From NCBI GenBank assembly GCA_003512955.1, contig DOTG01000041.1, positions 1 through 64,000 on the forward strand: DNA of 64,000 nt. Direction: 5' to 3'. Source of the stretch: Marinilabiliales bacterium. Lineage in GTDB: Bacteria; Bacteroidota; Bacteroidia; Bacteroidales; SZUA-534. The position numbers and the translations under genes are program-made. Positions 45,751 through 54,786 of the stretch are shown here, piece by piece; the stretch's first letter is position 1, and every line of letters begins with the position of its first letter. A model generated the notes under the pieces. The model did no database searches. It had not been told where the DNA came from and saw only the letters and a program-made list of their open reading frames with translations.

Positions 45751-46648
45751 TATTGTTGTCCCTTCATTTAATGAGGAAAAGAATATCCCGGTTTTATTTG
45801 ATGAGGTCCGGGAGGTTTTAAAAGGTGAAGATTTTGAATGTATTTTTATAGACGATGGCAGTAGCGATGAGACTTTTTCAATCATCAAAGGACTTTCTGC
45901 CCATTATACTGAGGTAAAAGGCATCTCCTTTTCACGGAACTTTGGCCATCAAATAGCTTTGCTTGCCGGAATAAGTGAATCGCTAGGTGATATTACCATT
46001 AGCATGGATGCTGATGGGCAACATCCCGCATCAGTGATTCCTGATTTGATTGAGAAATACCAGCAAGGTTTTGATATTGTGAATACCCGGCGCTTAAAAA
46101 CAGAAGATGCTGGTTTGATTAAAAATATGACATCCAAAGGGTTTTATACCTTTATTAATAAAATGACAGATGTTAAAATTGAACCGGCCTCATCCGATTT
46201 CCGCTTGATGAGCCGAAAGGCGGTAGATGCTTTTTTACAATTTGAAGAGAAAGATAGGTTTACACGTGGATTGATAAGCTGGATGGGTTTTAAACAAGCA
46301 TTTGTTGAATTTGAAGCACCCCGCAGGAGGGGTGGGGTTTCAAAATACACCTTCCGGAAAATGCTGCATTTTGCTTGGGACGGCATCACCTCTTTTTCTT
46401 CAAAACCTTTAAAAATCAGCTTATATGTTGGATTGCTTTCCCTAGGAATGGGATTTCTTTATGCCGTTTATGCGTTAATTGAATTTATTCTTGGAAACAC
46501 TATTCCCGGATGGACCTCCATGATGTTGGTCATTTTATTTTTGGGCGGGGTCCAATTGTTGAGTTTGGGAATTATCGGTCAATATCTTTCCCGAATCTTC
46601 AACGAAGCTAAAAACAGGCCCCATTATTTTATTCAAGACAGATGCTAA
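45740..46648 (+). CDS. Family 2 glycosyltransferase (DPM1/GtrB type) with C-terminal helices
   Basis: 302 residues starting at a GTG (45740) that overlaps the previous gene. The GT-A domain (SIVVPSFNEEKNIPVL, IDDGSSDET) has the metal-binding motif SMDADGQHP. Two C-terminal hydrophobic segments (about 230-255 and 265-290) resemble GtrB. Such enzymes charge undecaprenyl phosphate with a single sugar, which a GT-C enzyme then transfers outside. The GT-C candidates are the membrane proteins downstream. Confidence 0.92.
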   Translation: MKISIVVPSFNEEKNIPVLFDEVREVLKGEDFECIFIDDGSSDETFSIIKGLSAHYTEVKGISFSRNFGHQIALLAGISESLGDITISMDADGQHPASVIPDLIEKYQQGFDIVNTRRLKTEDAGLIKNMTSKGFYTFINKMTDVKIEPASSDFRLMSRKAVDAFLQFEEKDRFTRGLISWMGFKQAFVEFEAPRRRGGVSKYTFRKMLHFAWDGITSFSSKPLKISLYVGLLSLGMGFLYAVYALIEFILGNTIPGWTSMMLVILFLGGVQLLSLGIIGQYLSRIFNEAKNRPHYFIQDRC

Positions 46649-46660
46649 ATTGGTTTTATT

Positions 46661-48634
46661 ATGAAGATAAATTTAAAATTTTTCCAAGCATTAATTCAAA
46701 TTTTTGTTTCACTCATATTACTCATTAGTATTTATGGAGTGCTTTTTAAATCAGCAAATCATGTTTATTTTAGTAGTGGCGGTGATGGGATAAAAAGTAC
46801 TTTTGGGTCAGTTTACCATATGAAATACGATACTTTATATAATTACACATCGTCAATGAACTATCCATTTGGAGAGTCAGTATTTTATACAGGTTGTCAA
46901 CCCTTAATTGTAAATACTCTAAAATTCTTTAAAGAACTGGGATATGATACTTCTGATAATATTCTAGGTATTCTTAATATTTGGATGTTACTTTCGATTG
47001 TAATTGGTAGTTTTTTTATCTATTTAACTTTAATCAAGTTAAAATTACCTTTTTTATATAGTTTGATAGTATCAAATATTATCATTTTTTTGAGTCCTCA
47101 ATTAGGACGTTTTGGGGGGCATTATGATTTATCTTACTTGTATTTCATTCCAGTGTTTTTGTATTTTTTAATTGAATTTTATCAAACAAAAAAGGTATTA
47201 TTCTCAATTTTCATAGGTTTATTGTCACTTATTGCATTGGGTACAAGTGCCTATTTGTTTGCTTTTTTTATCTTTTTTTCATTCTTCTTTTTTTTATTAT
47301 TATGGTTCACCGAGAAAAAAGAATTTAGGAAACCAAACTTTATTTTATTAAACTTTTTTGTTCAAATAGTTTTACCTTTTATAATATTTATTTTAATTGT
47401 TAGAGATTTTTCTAATGATAGAACTGATTTTCCTTGGGGATTCTTTGATACTAGAGCATACCCTGAAGGTGTATTTTTACCTGTTGGCAAACCTTATGGA
47501 CAATTTTTGAAATTTAGTTATATAAAATGGGAAGGAAAAGCATTTATTGGTTTGGTTTCATCAGTTGTTTTTTTCACTTTGGTTTTTAAATACATCAGTG
47601 ATAATATCAAGAAAGGATTTACAACAGGGTGGTTCTATATTATAGAAGATAAATTTTTAAATTCAATTTTATGGGCATCTATTTTTGCTCTATTTGTCAG
47701 TTTTGGATGGCCATTAATTTGGGGTATTGAGTCATTATTAAATTATACAGGACCTTTTAAGCAATTTCGGGCAATTGGTCGCTTTAATTGGTTGTTCTTT
47801 TATACGATAAACATTGTGACTTATTATTTGATATGGAAATACCATGAAAAAAATAAATCTCATTTTACTATATTTATTTTAATTTTATCTATTGGTTGGG
47901 GTGCGTATGATGCGTATTCATTTGCTAAAGATAGAGGCAAATGGCTTAATCATAGGGTTGAAGATTTAGATGATTCTAAAAATGAGTCACCTCAAAACAA
48001 TTGGATAAATAGGATTGAAAAAGAAAAGTATCAAGCAATTCTACCATTGCCGTATTTTCATGTGGGGTCAGAAGTTTATTGGATTTCCAATGGAAGCGAA
48101 ATTGAAAAAAATTCCTTTATTGTTTCGATGAAAACCGGATTACCTTTAACTTCTGTTTTATTAAGTAGGTCTTCAATTTCTCAAACAATGATAAATTTGG
48201 ATTGGTTCTTTGAACCAAATGAAGAATTTTCACCAATTAAATATTTTTCAAGTAATAAAGATTTTTTAGTTATAAAGCAAAATAGCATTGTACTCACCCA
48301 AAATGAGCAACGTATTATTAATTATTGTTCACTCCTTTATGAAACTGAAAAATATAATGTATATAATTTAAAAATTGATTCAATCTTAAGGCTTCATAAG
48401 AATTTTCATCAAAATATTTATGATTATTTTTTGAATGATTCATTAGCCCTTGTAGAACAATTTCAATCAAATTATTCAAGTTCTGACTTCATTTATTCTT
48501 CATTTGGTAATTACGAACCTAATCCTAATCATCAGTTATCTTCATTTGAATTTGATGCAAAAAAAAGAAATACAATTATTGATACATGTTTAAATAATCA
48601 AGTTGGGCGCAATTCCCCTTTTCACTTAGGGTAG
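46661..48634 (+). CDS. Large polytopic membrane protein, likely GT-C-like
   Basis: 657 residues, about ten to twelve hydrophobic helices in the first ~430, then a soluble C-terminal part. After the first helix a loop reads SSGGDGIKSTFGSVYHMKYD. The layout resembles GT-C glycosyltransferases, but I see no classic motif that names a family. It starts 12 bases after the GT2 gene, in the same operon. The base composition is markedly AT-rich, with long A and T runs. Confidence 0.75.
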   Translation: MKINLKFFQALIQIFVSLILLISIYGVLFKSANHVYFSSGGDGIKSTFGSVYHMKYDTLYNYTSSMNYPFGESVFYTGCQPLIVNTLKFFKELGYDTSDNILGILNIWMLLSIVIGSFFIYLTLIKLKLPFLYSLIVSNIIIFLSPQLGRFGGHYDLSYLYFIPVFLYFLIEFYQTKKVLFSIFIGLLSLIALGTSAYLFAFFIFFSFFFFLLLWFTEKKEFRKPNFILLNFFVQIVLPFIIFILIVRDFSNDRTDFPWGFFDTRAYPEGVFLPVGKPYGQFLKFSYIKWEGKAFIGLVSSVVFFTLVFKYISDNIKKGFTTGWFYIIEDKFLNSILWASIFALFVSFGWPLIWGIESLLNYTGPFKQFRAIGRFNWLFFYTINIVTYYLIWKYHEKNKSHFTIFILILSIGWGAYDAYSFAKDRGKWLNHRVEDLDDSKNESPQNNWINRIEKEKYQAILPLPYFHVGSEVYWISNGSEIEKNSFIVSMKTGLPLTSVLLSRSSISQTMINLDWFFEPNEEFSPIKYFSSNKDFLVIKQNSIVLTQNEQRIINYCSLLYETEKYNVYNLKIDSILRLHKNFHQNIYDYFLNDSLALVEQFQSNYSSSDFIYSSFGNYEPNPNHQLSSFEFDAKKRNTIIDTCLNNQVGRNSPFHLG

Positions 48635-48819
48635 TAAATGATTTCTTTAGGAAACGTTTTTAGAAAGAAATTAATTAGCTTTAGGAATGAATTTTAGAAT
48701 ATTATTAAGTTATTAAAAATAAGACGTTTAAAAAAACGTTGCTCAGAATTAGAAACGTTACAATGGAACAGAAATACAAATAATTCATGTCAAAAATGGA
48801 ATAATTAAATTATAAAACT

Positions 48820-51237
48820 ATGAAAAAACAACTCTTGCTATTTAACCTGTTTGTTTTGTTAGTATGCTTTTTTAATGAAGCATTGGGCCAGTATACGGTT
48901 GTCAATAATCCTATTAATAAACCCGGATATAAATTAATATTAAATGATGAATTTAATAGTGGCCCATTCAATGATTCAAAATGGTATAGACAAAATTATT
49001 ATCATGGAGAAGATGGTGCTGAAATTCAAATCTATGTAGATAATTTATATCATATCCCCCAAAATCCTAATTACATATTTAGGGATGGTAAATTAGTCTT
49101 AGCTGCAAGGAAAGAAGATCCACCTGCAGAAATGAATTCTAATTACAAATATACCTCTGCATGGTTTGAAAGTTTAGCCAAATTTAAGAATGGCTATTTT
49201 GAAATAAGGTGTAAACTCCCACTTGGCAATTCTACATGGCCCGCTTTCTGGCTATATACCTCTGACAGCTACGAAAAAGGTGGACATGAAGTAGATATTT
49301 TTGAATACTTAGGCAATACACCAACAAAAGCAACCAATAATCTCATATGGATGAATTCAAAAAATGATGGTTGCGACTGTTCACCAAATAAAGATCGAAA
49401 TGATTATACATGTCATTCTACAGGTATAGAATTTCAGACTCCAGGATATCCAAGTTTTGCTGATGATTTTCATACTTATGCTTTAGAATGGTCTCCCACC
49501 TTTCTTAGGTTTTATTTGGATAATAAAGTATTAAGAACGTTCTCAAATGATTGCAGAATTCCTAGAACTTATATGAAAATAATTGCCAATTTAACTCTTA
49601 GCGGTAAAGATGGAACACCACCGGACTATAGTGAATATTCTATAGATTATATCAGGGCGTATAAAAAAATTTGGTGTAATAACTTTAATAGTAAAGACTG
49701 GAGCAATTCATATCATAGGAGGATGGTTGGCGACGTTAACGGAGATGGAAAAGATGACCTGGTAGGGTTTGGCTGGAGCGATGTAATAGTTGCTTATGGA
49801 TATGTAGATAATGACGGACCTGGTTTTAGATACCCACATTCAGCAATTATAAATAAAGATTTTTGTTATGGTCAGGGCTGGAATGTACAGCGAGATTATA
49901 TTTATTTAGCCGATGTGAATGGAGATGGAGCTAAAGATATTGTTGGCTTTGGGGAAAAGGGCGTTACTGTAGCCCTCGGAGAAAAAGTCAGTGATTTACA
50001 AACACCACAATTTACAACACCAAAATTATATGTTTCAAATTTTGGCACCAATCAGGGTTGGAATAAAGCATATCATCGGAGGATGGTGGGTGATGTGAAC
50101 GGAGACGGAAAAGATGATTTGGTTTGCTTTGGCTGGAGCGATGTAATAGTTGCTTATGGGTATGTAGATAATAATGGCTTTGGTTTTAGATATTCCCGTT
50201 CAGCAATTGTGAATAAAGATTTTTGCTATAACCAGGACTGGAATACACAAAGAGACGATATTTATTTAGCTGATGTGAATGGAGACGGAGTTAAAGATAT
50301 TGTTGGCTTTGGGGAAAAAGGTGTTACTGTAGCCTTGGGAAAAAAAGTCAGTGATTTACAAACACCACAATTTACAACACCACAATTATATATTTCAAAT
50401 TTTGGTACCAATCAGGGTTGGAATAAAGCATATCATTGGAGGATGGTGGGTGATGTAAACGGAGACGGAAAAGATGATTTAGTTTGTTTTGGCTGGAGCG
50501 ATGTAATAGTTGCTTATGGGTATGTAGATAATAATGGCTTTGGTTTTAGATATCCCCGTTCAGCAATTGTGAATAAAGATTTTTGTTATGCCCAAAATTG
50601 GGATGTTGAAAAACATCCAATATATCTGGCAGATATGAATGGAGATGGAGCTAAAGATATTGTTGGTTTCTTTAACGACGGGGTTAAGGTTGCCTATGGA
50701 GACAAGAACGACAATTTACAAACACCTAGTTTTACTTACAATAAAGATTATTATGAGCTTAATGACTATGGTTGTAATGTAAGTGCATCAACAAATAATG
50801 GTTTTAGCACAACAAATGATGTTAGATTAGTAGGTGATGCTAATGGAGATCATGTTAATGATATTGTAGCATTTGGAAATGAAGGTGTTTTTGTTACTCC
50901 TTTTACAAATTGTAATCATTTAGATAAAATAAGTAGCTTAAAAAGTGCCAAGTTAGATTCTAACCCGAAAACAATAGAAAATTCAGATGCTATAAATGAT
51001 GAAAATGAAATAAATATATTTCCAAATCCTTCAAATGGTTTATTTAGCATAAACTTATCAGGTAAATCAAATAAAACTAGTAATGTTAAGATTTATAATT
51101 CTTTGGGTATGAAAATTCTTGATTCAGAAATACAGAATCAAAAACAGTTTGATTTGAGAAGATATCCAAAAGGACTTTATATAATAAATATTAATGTTTT
51201 GGATAACATAATAACAAGCAAATTGATAATTGAATAA
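48820..51237 (+). CDS. Secreted GH16 endoglucanase-like enzyme with VCBS/FG-GAP repeats and T9SS tail
   Basis: 805 residues. Signal peptide to about 23 (EALGQ). The GH16 domain (about 35-285) has the catalytic motif EVDIFEYLG, Glu157-Asp159-Glu162, plus YFEIRCKLP and WPAFWLY; laminarin-type beta-glucan is the likely substrate class. Residues 300-~655 are three 120-residue repeats with VGDVNGDGKDDLV calcium-binding-like motifs (VCBS/FG-GAP type), followed by a diverged fourth partial copy. The end (INIFPNPSNGLFSINL...YPKGLYIINI) is a T9SS type A domain. Confidence 0.93.
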   Translation: MKKQLLLFNLFVLLVCFFNEALGQYTVVNNPINKPGYKLILNDEFNSGPFNDSKWYRQNYYHGEDGAEIQIYVDNLYHIPQNPNYIFRDGKLVLAARKEDPPAEMNSNYKYTSAWFESLAKFKNGYFEIRCKLPLGNSTWPAFWLYTSDSYEKGGHEVDIFEYLGNTPTKATNNLIWMNSKNDGCDCSPNKDRNDYTCHSTGIEFQTPGYPSFADDFHTYALEWSPTFLRFYLDNKVLRTFSNDCRIPRTYMKIIANLTLSGKDGTPPDYSEYSIDYIRAYKKIWCNNFNSKDWSNSYHRRMVGDVNGDGKDDLVGFGWSDVIVAYGYVDNDGPGFRYPHSAIINKDFCYGQGWNVQRDYIYLADVNGDGAKDIVGFGEKGVTVALGEKVSDLQTPQFTTPKLYVSNFGTNQGWNKAYHRRMVGDVNGDGKDDLVCFGWSDVIVAYGYVDNNGFGFRYSRSAIVNKDFCYNQDWNTQRDDIYLADVNGDGVKDIVGFGEKGVTVALGKKVSDLQTPQFTTPQLYISNFGTNQGWNKAYHWRMVGDVNGDGKDDLVCFGWSDVIVAYGYVDNNGFGFRYPRSAIVNKDFCYAQNWDVEKHPIYLADMNGDGAKDIVGFFNDGVKVAYGDKNDNLQTPSFTYNKDYYELNDYGCNVSASTNNGFSTTNDVRLVGDANGDHVNDIVAFGNEGVFVTPFTNCNHLDKISSLKSAKLDSNPKTIENSDAINDENEINIFPNPSNGLFSINLSGKSNKTSNVKIYNSLGMKILDSEIQNQKQFDLRRYPKGLYIININVLDNIITSKLIIE
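49717..50796 (+). repeat. Three tandem 360-nt coding repeats in the GH16 gene
   Basis: The same CAT-nGG-AGG-ATG context recurs at 49717, 50077 and 50437, exactly 360 bases apart. Long stretches are nearly identical in DNA, so the repeats are recent or homogenized by recombination. The last half-unit diverges after about 50600. Confidence 0.85.
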
Positions 51238-51244
51238 TAACTGC

Positions 51245-51362
51245 GCCCAACAATGTATATAGCAAATAGGCGTGATAGTAGTATATTCAAGGGTTGCAGT
51301 CCGCTTCAACTTCATCTCGTTTTGACAAGTTTGAAGCTCGCAATCGCTTACTTGCCATATAC
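51245..51362. repeat. Nested inverted repeat, attC-like
   Basis: Outer arms GTATATAGCAAAT (51255-51267) and TTGCCATATAC (51352-51362) pair. Inner arms GCTTCAACTT (51303-51312) and AAGTTTGAAGC (51327-51337) pair with one unpaired T. A GCCCAAC box (RYYYAAC type) lies at 51245-51251. The nested imperfect stem with a bulged base resembles an integron attC, but no matching GTTRRRY box is found at the other end. Confidence 0.45.
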
Positions 51363-51409
51363 TCAACGATACTATTATAAACTATACCTTATCATTTTGG
51401 ATCAATCGG

Positions 51410-51733
51410 ATGAATGAGGATATTTATCCAAGAACACGATTAACATTTTATATTAAAGGAAATGATTCAAAACTATATATATCTAAACAAACCGATTTGT
51501 GGAGATATATCCAATTTGTTAATAAACAAGGATGGGGCCTTTTTGAGATAAATTATCAAACAAAGGTTAGAAATGAACATTTAGTTCTGGTTTTTGAAAA
51601 TAAATTAATTACCAGAGGGAACTTAATTTTAGATGATATTTTAATAAGGCCAACCGATCAAAATATTTTATTTCAAGATTCTAATTTTTATTATTTCAAT
51701 AATCGATATTATGCAAAAAAGTCAAATCAGTAA
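51410..51733 (+). CDS. Possible small or truncated beta-sandwich protein
   Basis: 107 residues. The frame is open further upstream to about 51335 without a better start. Alternating hydrophobic strands (RLTFYIKGNDSKLYISK, HLVLVFENKLITRGNLILDD) resemble the C-terminal part of a carbohydrate-binding jelly roll. It overlaps the next gene by 23 bases and follows the attC-like element directly. It could be the tail of a gene broken by that element. Confidence 0.4.
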   Translation: MNEDIYPRTRLTFYIKGNDSKLYISKQTDLWRYIQFVNKQGWGLFEINYQTKVRNEHLVLVFENKLITRGNLILDDILIRPTDQNILFQDSNFYYFNNRYYAKKSNQ

Positions 51734-53468
51734 TCTTATCAGAATATTAAAAAGTTATTTATCAATATTGAAGAATCTGAATAAATCAGATGTTTTTTTA
51801 ATAGGTCTTTTTATAATAAGTTTTATTCAATTCTTTTTTTCAAGATATACTCCTTCACTTGACGCTCCTCAACACTTACATGCAATAAATAATTTAGTTG
51901 AAATCATAAAAGGAAACTCTTTAATAAGTGACTATTTTGAAATAAATAAAGTTATTGTTGGTTATTGGATGCCTCATTTTATTATTGGCCTTTTTCATTT
52001 GTTTTTGCCCTCTTGGATGGCAGAAAAAATTTATCTCATTATTTATATATTTGGAATGGTGTATTCATTTCGATATCTGATTAAAAGTATTGATCCGGAA
52101 AATAAATCTTTAGTTTGGCTTGTTATTTTTTCTTTTATTTTCTCATCATATCAATTATTAGGTTACTATGCATTCAGTTTTGCTGCAATATTTTATTTTA
52201 CAGGACTTGGTTATTGGTTTAGGTACTTGAATAACTTTAATGCAAAAAGGATTTTAACATTTATAGTAATTTTGATTTTATTGTTTTTGTCTCATGGTTT
52301 TGTTTTTGCATTTTGGTGTCTATCTATAGGAATTATCTTTATAGGACAAAATATAAAAGAATTCCTAAATAAGTCCTATATTCAGATTTTTAGGAAGCTT
52401 TTAATTTTAATAATTTCTGTATTGCCTGCTTTTATTATGTTTATCTATTACATTAAAAATGTAATGGGAATTAATAATGTAGTTCAAGATTATTATTTGA
52501 GTTTTAAAGACCAACTTTTTGAATTTTTTAGGTTAAGGATATTGGTAGGTTATAATCATTCAGTTGAAGCTAGAACCTATATTCCAATTTTCATAACATT
52601 AGCTTTATTAACAATTTATGCCTTTATCTTATTTATTAAAAACAAAGAAAAAAACATTACTGATAAATTAACTCAAAATAAGAATTTATTTGTTTATGTT
52701 TCAATTATCTTTTTGATTCTTTATTTTTTTGCCCCTAATAGGATATCAGCAGGGAGCTTGACAAATCGGTTTGGTCTGTTTTTTTTCTTTAATCTTATTA
52801 TTTGGCTGTCGTTAAACAAGTACCCAAATAAAGTGCAATATTTTTTGGTATTTATTGTTTTTATTTCAATGTTGCATACAAGAATATTAAATATTTCAGT
52901 ATATCATAATCAAAAAAATCAGATTGCTGAACTTAAAGAACTAGAGCAATATATTGAACCTGGCAGCGTTGTTTGCCATTATGTTAAATCTGAAAATTGG
53001 TTTCATCCCCATTTTGGTTTATATGTTGGAACAGATTTACCTCTTATTAATGTAAAAATACCACAATGTAGCGGTCAATTTCCTTTAGTTTGGAAAAAAG
53101 ATATTCCATCAATTTTTTTGGCTGAAAATAATATTTCTCCAAATGCTCATTCATCTGAACATGTTTATGATAGTATTCGATTTGTAGATTATATTATTAT
53201 ATTCTATGATAAACAATTTTGGAATTCTAAGGAGGATGCTGAAAATCAAGTTCGTATTAAATGTTTTTTTGAACATGCTTATACATCTTCAAATAAATTG
53301 GTTTCACTATATCGGTTTAAAGTGCCAGACGAAATTAAATCGCTAAAAAATACTGATGGCATTTCTAAGTCCAACATAAATTCCAGAACGATGAATCAAC
53401 ACAAATTGCAACTTATGAGTGCATATTTAGAACGATTCAAGGAGAATCCTAATATTCTTAAAAATTGA
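51711..53468 (+). CDS. Polytopic membrane protein, GT-C-like glycosyltransferase candidate
   Basis: 585 residues. About ten hydrophobic helices fill residues 28-400. The first periplasmic loop has YTPSLDAPQHLHAINNLVEI, where Asp in the first loop is the usual GT-C catalytic position. The C-terminal ~180 residues look soluble. Strongly AT-rich. It likely acts with the GT2 enzymes of the block to build a surface glycan, by position only. Confidence 0.72.
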   Translation: MQKSQISNLIRILKSYLSILKNLNKSDVFLIGLFIISFIQFFFSRYTPSLDAPQHLHAINNLVEIIKGNSLISDYFEINKVIVGYWMPHFIIGLFHLFLPSWMAEKIYLIIYIFGMVYSFRYLIKSIDPENKSLVWLVIFSFIFSSYQLLGYYAFSFAAIFYFTGLGYWFRYLNNFNAKRILTFIVILILLFLSHGFVFAFWCLSIGIIFIGQNIKEFLNKSYIQIFRKLLILIISVLPAFIMFIYYIKNVMGINNVVQDYYLSFKDQLFEFFRLRILVGYNHSVEARTYIPIFITLALLTIYAFILFIKNKEKNITDKLTQNKNLFVYVSIIFLILYFFAPNRISAGSLTNRFGLFFFFNLIIWLSLNKYPNKVQYFLVFIVFISMLHTRILNISVYHNQKNQIAELKELEQYIEPGSVVCHYVKSENWFHPHFGLYVGTDLPLINVKIPQCSGQFPLVWKKDIPSIFLAENNISPNAHSSEHVYDSIRFVDYIIIFYDKQFWNSKEDAENQVRIKCFFEHAYTSSNKLVSLYRFKVPDEIKSLKNTDGISKSNINSRTMNQHKLQLMSAYLERFKENPNILKN

Positions 53469-53486
53469 TAAATTTGTAGCCATTTT

Positions 53487-54572
53487 TTATATATTCAACC
53501 TTTCATTATCCTGAATATCCATCCACATGGCAAAAAGAATTGATTGAAATCCACTGATAAATAAAAACATGAACCCTAAAACAGTTACTGGATTAGCATC
53601 AATCCCCTGAATCATATAGGAAAGAATTTTTATACCATAAGGAATGGAAACTATAGTCAACAATAAGCCAAGGTGATACAAAATAAATAAGGGATGAAAA
53701 CTCCTAAAAAAATATTTAGTCCAAATACGGTTGAAAAAGCTTTTTATCAGCAACCAGGAAACTCTGGGAATAACTTTTCGGATTTTCATTTTTGATTTTT
53801 CACCTACATGATAAATAGGTTTGATGGGTATCTCCTTTAAGGTACAATTCTCGATATTTAGTTTTACCAACATATCATTTGGCATACCATAACGGGGATA
53901 GATTTTATAAAGTTCAAGTAAATTCAATGCTTTATTTGAAATAGCAGTATAGCCGGTTTGGGTATCAGAAACATGCCAATAACCTGAAGCCAGTTTAGTC
54001 AGAATTGAAAGAACCGAATTGCCAAAGAACCGGGTTTTGGGAATTAAGGCTTTTGCACTTTTATGTGATAAACGATTTCCTTTTACATAATCGGCACTTT
54101 CATCAATAACCGGTCGGCAAATTCCCTCCAACTCGTCTGGATCCATTTGTCCATCGCCAGCCATAACTGCAGTACAATCTATTTGATTGTCTTTGGCCCA
54201 TTTGTAACCTCTGGCAATTGCCCCACCAACTCCACTGTTCTTTAATAAATTGATGAGGACAATTTTATCATTATCAGCAGGATGAATAATTTGTGCCGGA
54301 GCAAAGTAATTCAATTCTTTCCGATTCCATTCTTCTACAATTTCATCAGCTTTGCTGTAAATGCTTTTAACGGTTTTCGATTTAGTTTCGGGGAGATTGG
54401 CAAAGAATTTACCCTGATAAGATTTCACAATTTCCGAGGTTTTGTCTTTTGAGAAATCGTTTACAATAATAATCCGATCGACAAACCCGGAAATGGTTTC
54501 AATAACCATTCCAATCTGGCTCTCCTCATTGTAGGCAGGAATAACTACTGCAATTGATTTATTATTTAGCAT
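53487..54572 (-). CDS. Family 2 glycosyltransferase, polyprenyl-phosphate sugar synthase type
   Basis: 361 residues. GT-A start (IAVVIPAYNEESQIGMVI, IVNDFSKDKT), the MAGDGQMDPDEL metal site and a QTGYTAISNKAL acceptor loop. There is an extra insert of about 55 residues after residue 50 (KFFANLPETKSKTVKSIYSK...) not usual in DPM1-type enzymes. Two hydrophobic C-terminal helices (about 295-350). It lies on the opposite strand, between two membrane glycosyltransferase candidates. Confidence 0.88.
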   Translation of the reverse strand: MLNNKSIAVVIPAYNEESQIGMVIETISGFVDRIIIVNDFSKDKTSEIVKSYQGKFFANLPETKSKTVKSIYSKADEIVEEWNRKELNYFAPAQIIHPADNDKIVLINLLKNSGVGGAIARGYKWAKDNQIDCTAVMAGDGQMDPDELEGICRPVIDESADYVKGNRLSHKSAKALIPKTRFFGNSVLSILTKLASGYWHVSDTQTGYTAISNKALNLLELYKIYPRYGMPNDMLVKLNIENCTLKEIPIKPIYHVGEKSKMKIRKVIPRVSWLLIKSFFNRIWTKYFFRSFHPLFILYHLGLLLTIVSIPYGIKILSYMIQGIDANPVTVLGFMFLFISGFQSILFAMWMDIQDNERLNI

Positions 54573-54786
54573 TTTAAATCGATTCTATAAATTTGATATA
54601 TATTTATACTTATAAGTAAAGTTCAGAGAAAATATTAGCCAACAAAAGGGGTTGTCTATTTTGAATTCAAAAATAGTATAATTGTATTAATAAAAAATAA
54701 GTAACATATTTGGGTGTATATTAATTGAGAATATTGCTTTTTAGATGAGTTTATTTAATTGTAAATCATTTTTAAAATATTACGAT

